NCBI GenBank assembly: GCA_002205965.3
Contig: NADL03000866.1
Location: forward strand, 527,854 to 591,853
Reading direction: 5' to 3'
DNA length: 64,000 nucleotides
Source: Kappaphycus alvarezii
Taxonomy: Eukaryota > Rhodophyta > Florideophyceae > Gigartinales > Solieriaceae
Shown: positions 21,631-31,499 of the stretch, piece after piece
How the letters are laid out: each line of letters opens with the position of its first letter
How positions within the stretch are numbered: position 1 is the stretch's first letter
Made by a program: the position numbers and the translations under genes
The notes under the pieces: model-generated
Database searches by the model: none
Seen by the model: only the letters and a program-made list of their open reading frames with translations
Told to the model about the DNA's origin: nothing

Positions 21631-22260
21631 GCGTTCATTCACGATCCGACCCCTCGCCCCTCCTCGACCCTCTTGGTGTGCATGCTACCATTTGCCTCTC
21701 GCTCGAAAGGTATGTTCGCAGACACAACCACATCCGCGACAAGCTTATTTCTAATCTCCTTCACGCCACCACCGGCCTTCGTCCTAAGAAGGAGTATACG
21801 TTCCCCGGCCAAGACCATTTCCCCGCCAACGAGAGACTCCGCATGGACATCCTCATCGATGACATCGCCCTCTCTCTGCGGCAGCAGGCCATCGACATCT
21901 TTATTGTCAGCCCCTATACGTCCCGCGACCTCCTCGCCTCCACCAAGCATCCAGGAGGGCCCACAACTGTTATCGAGGCTATCAAAACCCGTCGATATGC
22001 TAGCCTTTGTAAAACTACACAAGCGAAATTCCACCCCTTGGGTCTCGATACTCATGGGGGTCTCGGAAAGCCAGCCCAAGCCCTCCTGGCATTCCTTGCC
22101 TCACACAATGCCCGCCACCGAGGTACGAAATCCTTTTCCGAATACCTCCGACTCCTGACTACGATTTCTTCTCTTACCCTGCAACTCACGGCTCCCGCCG
22201 TTTGTCGCCGCTCTCTAGCACTGACCACTGCCTAACAGTGCTCCTTGGTTACCCCAATAA
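21631..22260 (+). pseudogene. Non-LTR retrotransposon endonuclease end, subfamily 2
   Basis: The frame shows YVRRHNHIRDKL, then the nuclease-type core (RMDILIDDIALS, QAIDIFIVSPYT, a later AIKTRRYASL with the expected Lys/Tyr), and a terminal LGLDTHGGLG segment. It ends near 22,235, and a possible AATAAA signal lies about 20 nt beyond. The copy is 5'-truncated at about 21,631, as is usual for LINE-like insertions. The homologue at 11,051-11,940 is inverted relative to it. Confidence 0.6.
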
Positions 22261-22269
22261 AGTGTGTTC

Positions 22270-23093
22270 TTCTTCCAACAGTAAAGACACCAAAACCTTT
22301 GCCCTTGTTTTAGATTGATAGGATGCTGCGATTTGATAGCCAACACGTCACCGTAATACTCCCGTTCCCTTCTGTCAACGTACCAGTACCTGACCTAATA
22401 AAAAGTAATACTCAGTTTCCAGTTTTCGGATGTTCCAAAAAAACATTTAGAGCCGTCAAAATATCCAATACGGTCATTCGATCAGTATATTACTTCAAAT
22501 TGTAATGATGAGACACGAGAACTAAAGAAATATCTTTCCAAGTCGTAATTAGGACACAAACTAAATCAGTGTTCACAGCTGCGGATGCCAACAGGAGAAA
22601 CAAAATGCTAGTAGGACTCTTATGCAGATGGGAATTCATGGAGGACCCAAATACCTGATCAGCACGATCAAACGAACCGCTAGCACAGCTCAGTGGCAGC
22701 TTTATACTTGATTGAAGTTTAGGGGACTAATTCCTAAGCATCTCGGTCTAAGAAGGCATCTCAAGGTTGCTGCAAACAACAGCAAGATATTATTACATGT
22801 AAAGCCGTAGAACGGACACACTGCATTTATTGTAATACGAAATAATGAGAAATGGCCGTCTCACTGCGAATTCAAATTCATCAACCTCGTACTTCCTCTG
22901 ATAGTGCTGATGTTTGCTGTGGTAGGTGCAAAGTAAATTGTCCCATACAATTGAAGTAATTTACAGCCCCTGGATTTCAGACAGCCACATTCAAATGCTC
23001 GATGCATCTTCTTGAATGTATTCTGCGTAATTCTCCACATCAAGAAAGCCTCGCTCTATCATATTCATAGGATTTCTGGCTAGCCGAGGGACA
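22270..23093. other. No gene recognised upstream of the SET gene
   Basis: A Cys-containing stretch near 22,905-22,945 (VCCGRCKVNCP) could be a fragment of a pre-SET zinc region, but stop codons intervene and I do not call it. Confidence 0.35.
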
Positions 23094-23794
23094 ATGGAGT
23101 ACATTCCGAGAATTGACAAAAACCCCTTGCTGCTTTCAAGTTCATCCGAGAAAAGGCCACAGCTCATGAGAATTTATTCGCCAGTGAAGGAACCGTCCTT
23201 GTCGACTCTTAAAACTCAACAAGAAAACCAAGAAAATACTTGTGCCCGAACTGCGGGCTTGCTCAAAAGACAATGGGCTGCTAATAAGATGCAAATATGC
23301 AAGGAAAAACTGCCTCGAGGCAGGCTGCAGTTTACTCCGGTTCGCTCTCGCAGGGAACGCCGAAAAGTTGGCATATACTGCAAGAAGTCTTGTATACATG
23401 GAATTGGAGTGTTTGCCAGTAATGAAATCAGGGCGGACGTTTATATTGCAGATTATGTAGGAGAAATTACGCGAAAGTCTCTTGCTGACTTTCGAATGAT
23501 ACGAAAAGAAAAAAAGGGAATCGAGATACATATATGTATGGACTGAGCACTGGTAGATACCTGGACGCAAGAGGAAAGGGAAACATTACTCGATTTATAA
23601 ATCATTCCTGCTGTCCAAATATCGAGTCAGAAGAAATCTTAGCGCAAGAGCGGATTGTATTTTACAGTAGCAGGAGTATAAAGAAAGATGAAGAACTGAC
23701 AATAGATTACCACCTTGAGTCAAGTGATAAGACAAGCATGGAGCCATGTCGATGCTCAGCGTCTGAGTGCAAGAGTTTTCTGCAAAGTCAATAG
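23094..23794 (+). pseudogene. SET-domain lysine methyltransferase-like gene with a frameshift
   Basis: SET-domain motifs are clear: HGIGVFASNEIRADVYIADY and VGEITRK in the first frame (to 23,546). GNITRFINHSCCPN, then DEELTIDYHL and a post-SET Cys cluster (CRCSASECKSFL), lie in the second frame (23,534-23,794). NHSCxPN and ELTIDY form the S-adenosylmethionine and substrate pocket in this family, which methylates lysines, mainly on histones. The frames change near 23,535, in the loop before RYLDARG. I found no plausible intron that fixes it. The N-terminal 90 residues carry no motif I recognise. Joined, it would be about 230 residues, short for a histone methyltransferase. It could be a recent pseudogene, a sequencing error in a live gene, or a transposon-captured SET domain. 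Confidence 0.75.
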
Positions 23795-23799
23795 AGACT

Positions 23800-24090
23800 A
23801 TCACCGATTAACTGTGCAATAAGGAGAAACCGCTATTCTATACATGTGAAATCACGGACACATCAGTAAGGAAAGGGTGTGCAGCACGCAGCCCCTGATA
23901 GCCATCGCCTTTCACGGCTGGGTAAGAGATGGGTAAGTGAATGTAAACAAAAGAGCTTGGAGGTCAGCAATGGGATTTGTCGTTCTTAGGGAGAAGAGAG
24001 ATATTCTTGGATTTAATGAAGTTCAGATTTAATACCTGTTCCCCATGAACCATAGATATTAGGAGCTATGGGATGAAACCAATTTCTTTA
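23800..24090. other. No gene recognised
   Basis: I found neither an ORF nor a repeat match in this spacer between the SET gene and the non-LTR fragment. Confidence 0.4.
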
Positions 24091-24091
24091 T

Positions 24092-24900
24092 GTGCGACGG
24101 TGCGTCGTACGGGTACAGGCCGCTGCTAGCACCCTCCTAACCGACCTCAAGACAAGTATTGACCTCCGCGAATTCGCGGTGTGGTTCCAATACTTCTGTC
24201 AAGTCCCCCTGTTCCCTTCAGATGTGCCGTGCCCAAGACGAAACTGCCCCGAAACCCTCGACTGTTTTGGGGAACATCTCCTTCACTGCAGACATGGTGG
24301 GCACAAAACTCGACGGCATGACCATCAAGTGGCCCTCTTTGCGCAAGACCTGCAGAAAGCGGCCCGTCACCCCTCCGTCGAATCGCGGGACGGGGTCCTT
24401 CGCACAAGGCCAGACATCCGGGCGATGGGAAGCAGTGGAGGCACGGACTTCTTTGACGTAACGTTCGTCAACCCGCTGGCGCCTTCCCACAGGAGGTTTA
24501 ATCCGCTCACCTCGCTCAATGGGGCCACCTCCGCGAAGCATAGAAGATATGATTCTTTTATTGCAACCTCCGGGAAAAGTAAGCTCGTGCCTATCCCTAT
24601 ATCTACTCTCGGAGGGTGGCACCCGGACGCCTATAGGGTGCTAACCGACGTCGCGTGGAACGTAGCCGTTAGAGCGATGGAGACATATGGTAAAGTCCGC
24701 ACAGTTGACGTGCTTGCATGCCGTGCAGGCAAAATGTGAAGCAGGTAACGTAATTGTGAAACTTGTGATGGGAAGGGGTATTACAGCCCCTAGCGGCGTG
24801 GGTGGCAAAGCGTCGGAAGAACTGAGAGCGTTCGGGCGCGAACGTACCGTAGATGTCGATGCCATTCGGAATAAGCTAGATACCGTTGGAACAGCAAATT
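24092..24900 (+). pseudogene. Non-LTR retrotransposon C-terminal endonuclease, subfamily 1
   Basis: The ORF shows a Cys/His cluster (CPRRNCPETLDCFGEHLLHC) followed by RRHDHQ, then a restriction-like nuclease pattern: RTRPDIR, TDFFDVTF, and a SAKHRRYDSF helix with Lys/Arg-Tyr. After that comes the STLGGWHPDA segment found in this class of RT-endonuclease proteins. The stop at 24,737-24,739 comes from a frame change, because the usual tail continues in another frame to about 24,870 (CEAGNVIVKLVMGRG). 5' truncation is at about 24,090. The zinc cluster would bind DNA and the nuclease would nick the target for target-primed reverse transcription. Confidence 0.65.
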
Positions 24901-25029
24901 TCCCTTCAGTGCGAGTGTATGGAACGTTCGGCGAGTGCTGCTGTGGTGGCCCCAAACAGAGCACCCCAGTGGACTCGGGACTGGACGAGGGAAAGGCTTT
25001 GCAATATGCGCAAATATCGTTGATTTGAG

Positions 25030-25985
25030 CCTCGTGACTGAGTTGCCGCCACAAAGAATTGCAATCGCGTATTATTTATGTTAATCCTGAAATCTCTCGC
25101 AATCTGTATACTGTACAGCACATGAATCAACACTGACCCGTAAATTCAGATACAAACATCTTTCCAAAAACCGCTGCGCCTTACAAACCTTGGTTTAAGC
25201 ACTGATTCCCCAAATGCTATTCCGACTCTCGCCAAAGACGAAGCCATCCGCCCATTCCACATCTTCTATCTTTACTCAGGCTCCTGCTTAGCTCCTTCGT
25301 AACTAGTGTGGTCCTTTTGGGAAAGCATATCACCTTTTCTCTGCTGAATACATTTCGTGTTCTACAAACCAGTGACACAGTCGTACAGCAGCATCTCGGC
25401 CTAAGCAAGCGAGTCTTCAACAATATACTTCATTGTAGACTCCAACTCGAGGAAAGAAAAAACATTTACACGTAAACGATAAAAGCAATTGTTCCTAGGG
25501 GGTACCACCCTTAATTCAGCTATCCTCGCAACTGTCCATTCTATGTAACCTTGGATACCTTGAACCATAGGTTTTGTACAGTATTGCTCCGTCAAAGGGG
25601 TATTTTTCTCTTCATCCGCCAATTTATCTTCCTCTCATTCTTCAATGCAGGACAAAATATCATCACTTCAAGGTCAAGTGAACTGTGACTTTGTGAACTT
25701 CGTTCTATCTTTACATCACTGGCTACAGTATTCCCTCCTCATTGAATAGAATCTTACTCTGCCACCAAGAATCCCCTGCTCTCCTTCATTCATCAGCAGA
25801 TACCCTCAGGAAATGCATCTCTGTCTTCCTTTCATGCTCAGCTACTTCAGAGTACCGTACCACTCCTCATCCTAATTCACTGACCACAGATTTCCTTCCT
25901 CCCTTCCCAACCACCAGTCCCCCACTCTGTTCGCTCCAGCTTCCCATGACCGATGCCCTCCCTGACTTGGCTCACCGATGCAATC
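25030..25985. other. Upstream region of the peroxidase; no gene recognised
   Basis: From about 25,640 the plus strand is pyrimidine-rich (many CTTCC and CTCC), which may be a promoter or leader feature. ORFs here are short and run antisense or out of frame with the gene that follows. Confidence 0.4.
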
Positions 25986-25989
25986 GCTC

Positions 25990-25996
25990 TATAAAG
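25990..25996 (+). promoter_or_regulatory. Putative TATA box of the peroxidase gene
   Basis: TATAAAG lies 93 bp before the chosen ATG, at a plausible core-promoter distance with a short leader. It is the only good TATA-like match close to the start. Confidence 0.45.
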
Positions 25997-26088
25997 GCGC
26001 TCTGTCCACCGCGCTTGCCCTACAAACGAATCCGTCATCCAATCTACCATCCACCTGATAGATCTCAACAGTGACTACCTCTTCCGGC

Positions 26089-27762
26089 ATGGCAACCTAC
26101 ACGAACACACTCTTGGCACTACTGTTGCTGACCGCAGTCTTCGCCCAGCCCCCGTTTCCTAACGGCCGTGGTGGGCAGTTCCTCCAACCGCTTCGAGTCG
26201 GACGCGTTCGTCGCTCTATCTGTCGACGAGTTGATTGCCGTACCATCACCGGTCAGTGCACTTCTTCCAGCAATCCTACTTGGGGTCAAGCTCGCTTTGC
26301 CCAGTTCAGCTATGTCAAAGGCAGCTCCTCCGAGATCCCTACCGGCGACGGTCTTCGCTCCGCCCGCGAGGTTTCTAACATCATCTTTGACCAGCCGGAG
26401 TCTATTCCGAACAGCCGTGGCCTTAATCAGCTTTTCGTGTTCTTTGGACAGTTCCTTGATCACAATTTCGCGACGACTCCCACACAGAGTGACGAACCGC
26501 TAAATATCCCCGTCCCGGAGGACGACGAAGATATTGATGAGGAATTCCTCCGGTTCAGAAGATCCGTTCGTGGTGTAGCCGATGGCGGTATTGCCGTGCG
26601 CCCTATCAACATTTTGACCTCTGCTGTCGACCTTGACGCTGTGTACGGACCCGATCAGTTGCGCAACAATGAACTCTCGGAGTTTGATGAAAACGGTAAT
26701 CCCACTGGTAACCTCAAGGTTTCCCCTGGCGACCTCCTTCCTCTCAACGAGAATGGATACTTTAACGCCCCCGATGCCTCGGCAGACTTTTTCCTCGCCG
26801 GGGATCACCGCTCAAATGAGCACCCAGCCCTTACAGCCATACATACAATCTTTGTGCGTGAGCACAACTTCCTTGCCGAGAAAATCAGGAGGCGCATCCG
26901 TGGGTTGCCCCCTCAGGAGATCTACGACTTGGCCAGGAAAATGAACATCGCTCAATTTCAGAAGATCGTCTACGAAGAGTTCTACCCTGCTATCGTCGGC
27001 TCTAGATTGCCACCATACAGAGGCTTCCGCAGGGATGTTGATCCCACCATCTCTGATCTCTTTGTTGGAGCTGCCTTCCGAGTTGGCCACACTTTGGTTG
27101 ACAACTACATCCCACGTCGGAGCCCTTCTGGGCCTATCTCCCCGATCCCGGCTAGCGACACCTTTTTCAGGAAAGCAGAGACATTCACTATTCAGGAATT
27201 CGAGGACGTGACGCGTGGCATTGCAAACACGCTCGCGCAAGAGGTGGATGCTAGAATTGTAGACCTTCTCAGGAACAAGTTGTTCGATAATACAGAATTG
27301 GAAGACGGGCCTGATCTGATTGCTCTCAACATTCAGAGGAGCAGAGATCACGCTCTGCCCAAATTCAATGAGATCCGCAAGATCTTCGGGCTCCCGAGGG
27401 TGAACAGTTTCTCGCAAATTTCAAGGGACCCTGAAAATATCGATCGCCTGTCAAGGGCTTACGACAATGTAGATGACGTCGAGGCATTTCCTGGCCTTCT
27501 CGCAGAAGACCCCGTTCCTGGGTCGAGCTTCGGTCCGACCATGATCGCTGTTTGGCAGACGGAGTTCTCCAGGTTGCGGGATGGTGATCAATTCTTCTAC
27601 CTCAATGGTCGTGTCGCTATACCGAGATTGCTTCAGCGTTTCCTCAGAGACTGCCTCCGTGACTTGTTCGATAACAGCAAGAGCTTGTTCCGGGAAATTA
27701 TTCTTCGCAACACTGACATCTCGCCGTCTGACCTTCCCAGCGGGAACGTGTTCACGCTCTAA
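26089..27762 (+). CDS. Secreted animal-type haem peroxidase
   Basis: This is a single-exon ORF of 557 residues from the ATG at 26,089; the frame opens at 26,071 with GTG, so ATG is preferred. Residues 1-19 form a signal peptide (hydrophobic LLALLLLTAVFA). The peroxidase-cyclooxygenase signatures are present: distal QFLDH at 121-125, a Ca-type loop (SAVDLDAVYG, about 178-187), GDHRSNE with the catalytic Arg at 241, REHN at 257-260, and proximal His in FRVGHTL at 334. The C-terminal helices follow (RSRDHALPKFNE, FFYLNGRVA). An acidic insert (PEDDEDIDEEFLRFRR, about 143-158) lies soon after the distal His. The family oxidises halides or organic substrates with H2O2; secretion suggests the cell wall or vesicles. 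All catalytic residues I can check are present and no frame break is seen. Confidence 0.93.
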   Translation: MATYTNTLLALLLLTAVFAQPPFPNGRGGQFLQPLRVGRVRRSICRRVDCRTITGQCTSSSNPTWGQARFAQFSYVKGSSSEIPTGDGLRSAREVSNIIFDQPESIPNSRGLNQLFVFFGQFLDHNFATTPTQSDEPLNIPVPEDDEDIDEEFLRFRRSVRGVADGGIAVRPINILTSAVDLDAVYGPDQLRNNELSEFDENGNPTGNLKVSPGDLLPLNENGYFNAPDASADFFLAGDHRSNEHPALTAIHTIFVREHNFLAEKIRRRIRGLPPQEIYDLARKMNIAQFQKIVYEEFYPAIVGSRLPPYRGFRRDVDPTISDLFVGAAFRVGHTLVDNYIPRRSPSGPISPIPASDTFFRKAETFTIQEFEDVTRGIANTLAQEVDARIVDLLRNKLFDNTELEDGPDLIALNIQRSRDHALPKFNEIRKIFGLPRVNSFSQISRDPENIDRLSRAYDNVDDVEAFPGLLAEDPVPGSSFGPTMIAVWQTEFSRLRDGDQFFYLNGRVAIPRLLQRFLRDCLRDLFDNSKSLFREIILRNTDISPSDLPSGNVFTL

Positions 27763-27985
27763 GATTAATGTCTAAACCTCACCTTCTAAATCACTGCACG
27801 CGGAACAATTCGATGAGAATTTGTTGCGTCTGAGCTACTTGTCCACATCCTTTCCCCTACACTGACGGTTGACATGCTAAGTAAAACGAAGTAACAGAAC
27901 TTACATTGTGCCATTAAGCGGAACGAGCATTGAACTCACGATACAATTAAGTTATTTCTGAGTCCCGAATCAGTGTATTTTATCC
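27763..27985. other. 3' flank of the peroxidase
   Basis: There is no ORF. A canonical AATAAA signal is not obvious. Confidence 0.3.
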
Positions 27986-27989
27986 GCGT

Positions 27990-28320
27990 AGAAATATTGA
28001 TTCGGTTCTTTAAAATTTGAAGTGTGCGGTTCGGCTATCTCCCGGAGTATGCCAAGCATGTTCAGGATAATGTCACTCGTACGCCTAAAGGTTTTTTGTG
28101 TGCCGCGATCATGACATCTCCCTTCTTGTCGGTATTGACGATTTCGGTGCGCTTGGTGTTGAGGGATTAACCTTCTTCCGAAGGCTTGCTACCTTACCTG
28201 CCGCCCGTCGTGGATCCACTCCCCAAATGGACCTCCGAGGCTTCGTAACGTGATTTGTCTTCTGTTTGCGCGGATGCAGGCTCGTCAGATTGTCACCAAG
28301 AGGCTACTCTTCGCTTCTCT
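27990..28320 (-). pseudogene. Non-LTR element 3' end: decayed tail module plus 3'-tail repeat
   Basis: In sense (minus) 28,310-28,100 aligns with the C-terminal tail module (EVHLGSGSTT, then GSKPSEEG and NTDKKGDVM), with stops. It is followed at 28,095-27,990 by the 3'-tail repeat (gatagccgaaccgcac). This is the only place where tail module and 3' repeat are joined, so it defines their order. Confidence 0.5.
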
Positions 28321-28324
28321 GAGG

Positions 28325-29360
28325 AGTCTCTCTGTAGTCCACCTCTGCATCTAGCATACCTTGATCCGCCTAGGTAAAGATGAACTTTTGGTGGCTCTTT
28401 TTCGTCTTTCAAATGAGAACCTTAACTTATTTTTACCCATTCAGCAAGGCACCGTGCGGTGTTAGATGTCGGACTTCGGTATTGAACTATATCAGCTGCC
28501 GGGTCTTCAGGAGAATTCTCGTTGACAGGCACGTACTGTGCTACGAGCGAAACGCGGGTAAGCAGGTAGTCGTTCTCGGAAGACAGACTGGTGCCTTGCG
28601 TCATATCGAGGCATTTCGCGACGTGTTCAAAGCCCAACTTGAATCCTTCAGAGATAGAACCATAAATGTCCATGATAGTAAGTAGGTCGATGCCGTAGTA
28701 AAGACATAGAAGGAAATAGGGGGCTTGTTTAGTGCGAGACTTCGGAGGGCTGAGGACTGAGGGAGTGTTGACATGGGCGATGCGTAACAGAGAGGATGGC
28801 AGACGTCTTCATCCCATGTAAAAAGATGTGGGGGTACCAGACAGAAAAAGCAAATTGTAGTGGTTCCGTTTAGAACTTTCCTTGGGAAGAGGATGCATTA
28901 CAAGGCGATGATGACAAACTTAAGTAGAACGGTGCTGAAAACCGTTACAAAGCCTCGATGCTGGACGCTGAATTCATCATCATCGATGTAAATATTTAGA
29001 CAGATATCGAAATATGGATATATCGGCATTAGCAGCGGCATCACGTCGTGCGCGCTACTGTGCATTGGTCGTTTGATGGTGGTCTCGGATATCAGGAGGG
29101 CGATTTATGTTAAGCGGGGCGTGGGACGCTCATTCACGACGCAACCGGGTACCAGGATGCAACCCAATCAGATAAACTTCCGTGGGAAACGTTTACTAGA
29201 GGGAGTCGTTAGGGCGAACGGTTCCTGTGGTGTCCTGACAGACAGTAGCGGGTTGATAGAAAGCAGAAGGATGACTGTACGAGTTTAGGGTCGACGCGAA
29301 TTTGGCTCAATTAAGGCTGCGACGTATGCCTGAGAACAATGGAGCAATGAGGCGGATTCT
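28325..29360. other. No gene recognised
   Basis: There are short ORFs only (101 codons on the plus strand at 28,380-28,685, 71 codons at 29,073-29,288). None has a motif I recognise. Confidence 0.4.
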
Positions 29361-29364
29361 AAGC

Positions 29365-29515
29365 ATCATGATGTGCAACGCATCACGCCTGCTGACAGGC
29401 TTTGAGCCAGCCATTTAGGCACACGAGTGACATTACCCATTATCTTGAACATGTCTAGCATACACCGGGGGATAGCCGAACCGCACTTTTCAAACATTAA
29501 AGAACTAAATCGATC
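29365..29515 (+). repeat. 3'-tail repeat of a non-LTR element, copy 3
   Basis: It closely matches 17,785-17,935 (gcatacaccgggggatagcc and flanks) but is not attached here to a recognisable tail module. Confidence 0.55.
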
Positions 29516-29649
29516 TCTCTCTTGATCCAGATCGCAGTGTTATTGCAAACAACTAAATTTCCACAAAACAAAGCAGAGATAGTGCGAGAAGAACGCGAGG
29601 TAATAATGGACCCCAGGCGGTGGTGGAGCCGATAAGTTGAACAGAGGTA

Positions 29650-29820
29650 AGCGGTAATGGGGAAATGGGTTTGGGGTTTTACTCTTGGAAGCTATATCCG
29701 ATCTATCCCATGGTTTTCCAGACAACCACAATCGACTCAAAGAGGGTATACCTACATAGTTATAGGGAAGGAACTACGCTCCCTAAAATGGTACCTTCAA
29801 GTCAGCCGTGCTGTAACTAC
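29650..29820 (+). repeat. Dispersed coding-like repeat R5, copy 1
   Basis: About 140 bp is roughly 90% identical by eye to 46,970-47,130. The peptide IRSIPWFSRQPQ and then GKELRSLK is kept in both. I do not recognise the source protein. Confidence 0.5.
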
Positions 29821-29935
29821 CGCGTCAGAGAAATCAAGCAGTAAGAGTAGTTATTAAGGACTGTAGATATTGGACAGTGGCGAAGGCCAGGAGAAAGGAA
29901 TGTGGTGTCCTAGTTTCTTGTGGTAAGAGGCATTC

Positions 29936-31495
29936 CGATAGGGGTAAATCGTTGGGAGAAGAGATACGCAGAACCAACTACCCCGAGGAGGTGTTGCAAG
30001 CGACAAAAGTGCTACCGTGGTATAGTTGAACGAGTAAAAAGGAGTGTTTATGGAAGAGAGTTGAGAGGGCTACAAGCAAGTATAGAAGGGGCAAAGTGTA
30101 CCACAGGTGCTCTGGGACTAGCTTAGGAAAAATGTTTCTTGGGTCTGAAGTTGACTCTCAACTCCCTACTACTCGGAGCTTGACTTGAAGTTGCCTGCCA
30201 ACTTGCTTGACCTCCACATAACGAAGCAGTTTACTCAGCTTATATAGAATTTTTGGGTAACCCTAAAGTCTCAAAGAAACATACTAAGAACCATAAAATG
30301 CAGTCACAGGAATCGTGTGAACCAGAGAGACTATTAGAAGATATTTCCTCACGATAAATATCTAGGTGCCATTATTGATAATATGACCTCCTGCATTTTT
30401 CATTGATTGTGTTTCTACATCCTTTTGAGTTCTGAGACGACCGTTCACCTGGTTTAAGATTATTTTCTTTCTCTGCTGCACTTTGACGATTTCGTGTACA
30501 AGTTGGTACATCTGTATTCATGTTTGTTTTACTCACTGTAGGCATTTTCCCTCTAGTACAAATATGAGACTCTTTTTACTGACTCTGTAAATTCGTGGGG
30601 CAGAGACTTGCCCGAGAGTGCTTTTGCCCTTTTGTCGCAGCATCTTGAAGTACCGTAATACTCACTTTCTGTGTGATTGTTCAAGACTATTGTTACATTC
30701 CCTCCTGCAAAATATCTAGATCGCTGAGGACGCCCCCATCCGGTTCCAGATTCGGGACCACCTGGTCCATATTTTCTGCCCCTCCCCACTAATCCAGCAC
30801 TTTCCATGTTTCCCTCCACCTCATCCTCCTCATCCTCCTCTTCACTCCTCTCTTCATCTTCGTCAGAAGCGTCAGAGCTCACAATTACTCCCTCAGTCTT
30901 CCCTTCATTCTCCATGGGAGCCCCCCCACCATTATACACTAGTGGCTTCCACGGATCCACGCAGTCCTCCTCTTGTTCCTCCTCTTCCTCCTCTTCCTTC
31001 TCTGCATCTTCTGACTGCTCGAAGCAGTTACGGCGTACCCACTCCCGAACGCGTTCCCGGTCTAACGTTCTACAGTAATCATCGTTGGCAGCTGGACCAT
31101 TTTCCATCAGGGCCAAAGCGTTGAGTGGACGCCGGCCTCGGGATTGACTTGGTGATGGAGAGGGAAGGGCGGAGGTTGGTCATGTTAAGGGCCAAAAGAA
31201 GGGGTAAGCTGATGGGGTAGTTGATGGCGGGGGGTTGCCTCGACGACGTCGATTTCGAACTTTAAATACTGCGACGTCTTCGAAAAGTAAAACGACCTTG
31301 GAAATGTACAGTAACGGCACCTATTAATGACACAGGGTCTTTAAATAAAAAACCAACCCATGATTTTGCGACACCCACCCAAATTAAAAATATCTTTCAA
31401 ATTCAGAAACTGTAAAAATATCTTCCAAATTCCGATACTGTATACAATTTTGCTCCTCTACTAGATTTTTTTCGTGTGCGAATTCGCGCACATCA
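29936..31495 (-). repeat. Long LTR containing an acidic ORF, copy 2 (type 2)
   Basis: Both ends match the short gypsy LTR: GATAGGGGTAAATC at 29,936 and GCGCACATCA at 31,495. Homology covers 29,936-30,372 on one side and about 31,346-31,495 on the other, with a roughly 970-bp ORF-bearing segment between. The sense TATA near 30,240 reads TATATAAG. TATTTAAA at 31,261-31,268 precedes the internal ORF. No gag or pol adjoins, so this appears to be a solo LTR. I found no convincing target duplication (cattc and aactc). Confidence 0.8.
30553..31183 (-). pseudogene. Acidic protein encoded inside the LTR, type 2, copy 1
   Basis: The likely start is the ATG at 31,183 (MTNLRPSLSITKS), 78 bp after a TATTTAAA box. 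A frame change near 31,105 leads into the open part, with NDDYCRTLDRERVREWVRRN, a Glu tract, then a Trp/Val-Tyr motif (DPWKPLVYN) and a second acidic block. The conserved end (MDQVVPNLEPDGG, then SDLDI) is present near 30,710-30,770 in another frame. The motif order equals type 1 although the sequence is strongly diverged, so both descend from one LTR-borne gene. Confidence 0.6.
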
Positions 31496-31499
31496 AACT

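Noticed and set aside
23530-23556. A short intron explaining the SET frame change (GT...AG of about 21 nt)
   Set aside because: It is too short to splice, and a multiple of three would not repair the frame.
26119-27417. Long ORFs in other frames across the peroxidase (for example 201 codons minus at 26,812-27,417)
   Set aside because: They overlap a well-supported peroxidase gene and are antisense or out-of-frame shadows of its codon bias.
30806-31078. Plus-strand Ser-rich ORF opposite the type-2 acidic ORF
   Set aside because: It is the complement of a GAG/GAA-rich tract and is not conserved in the related copy at 43,905-44,417.
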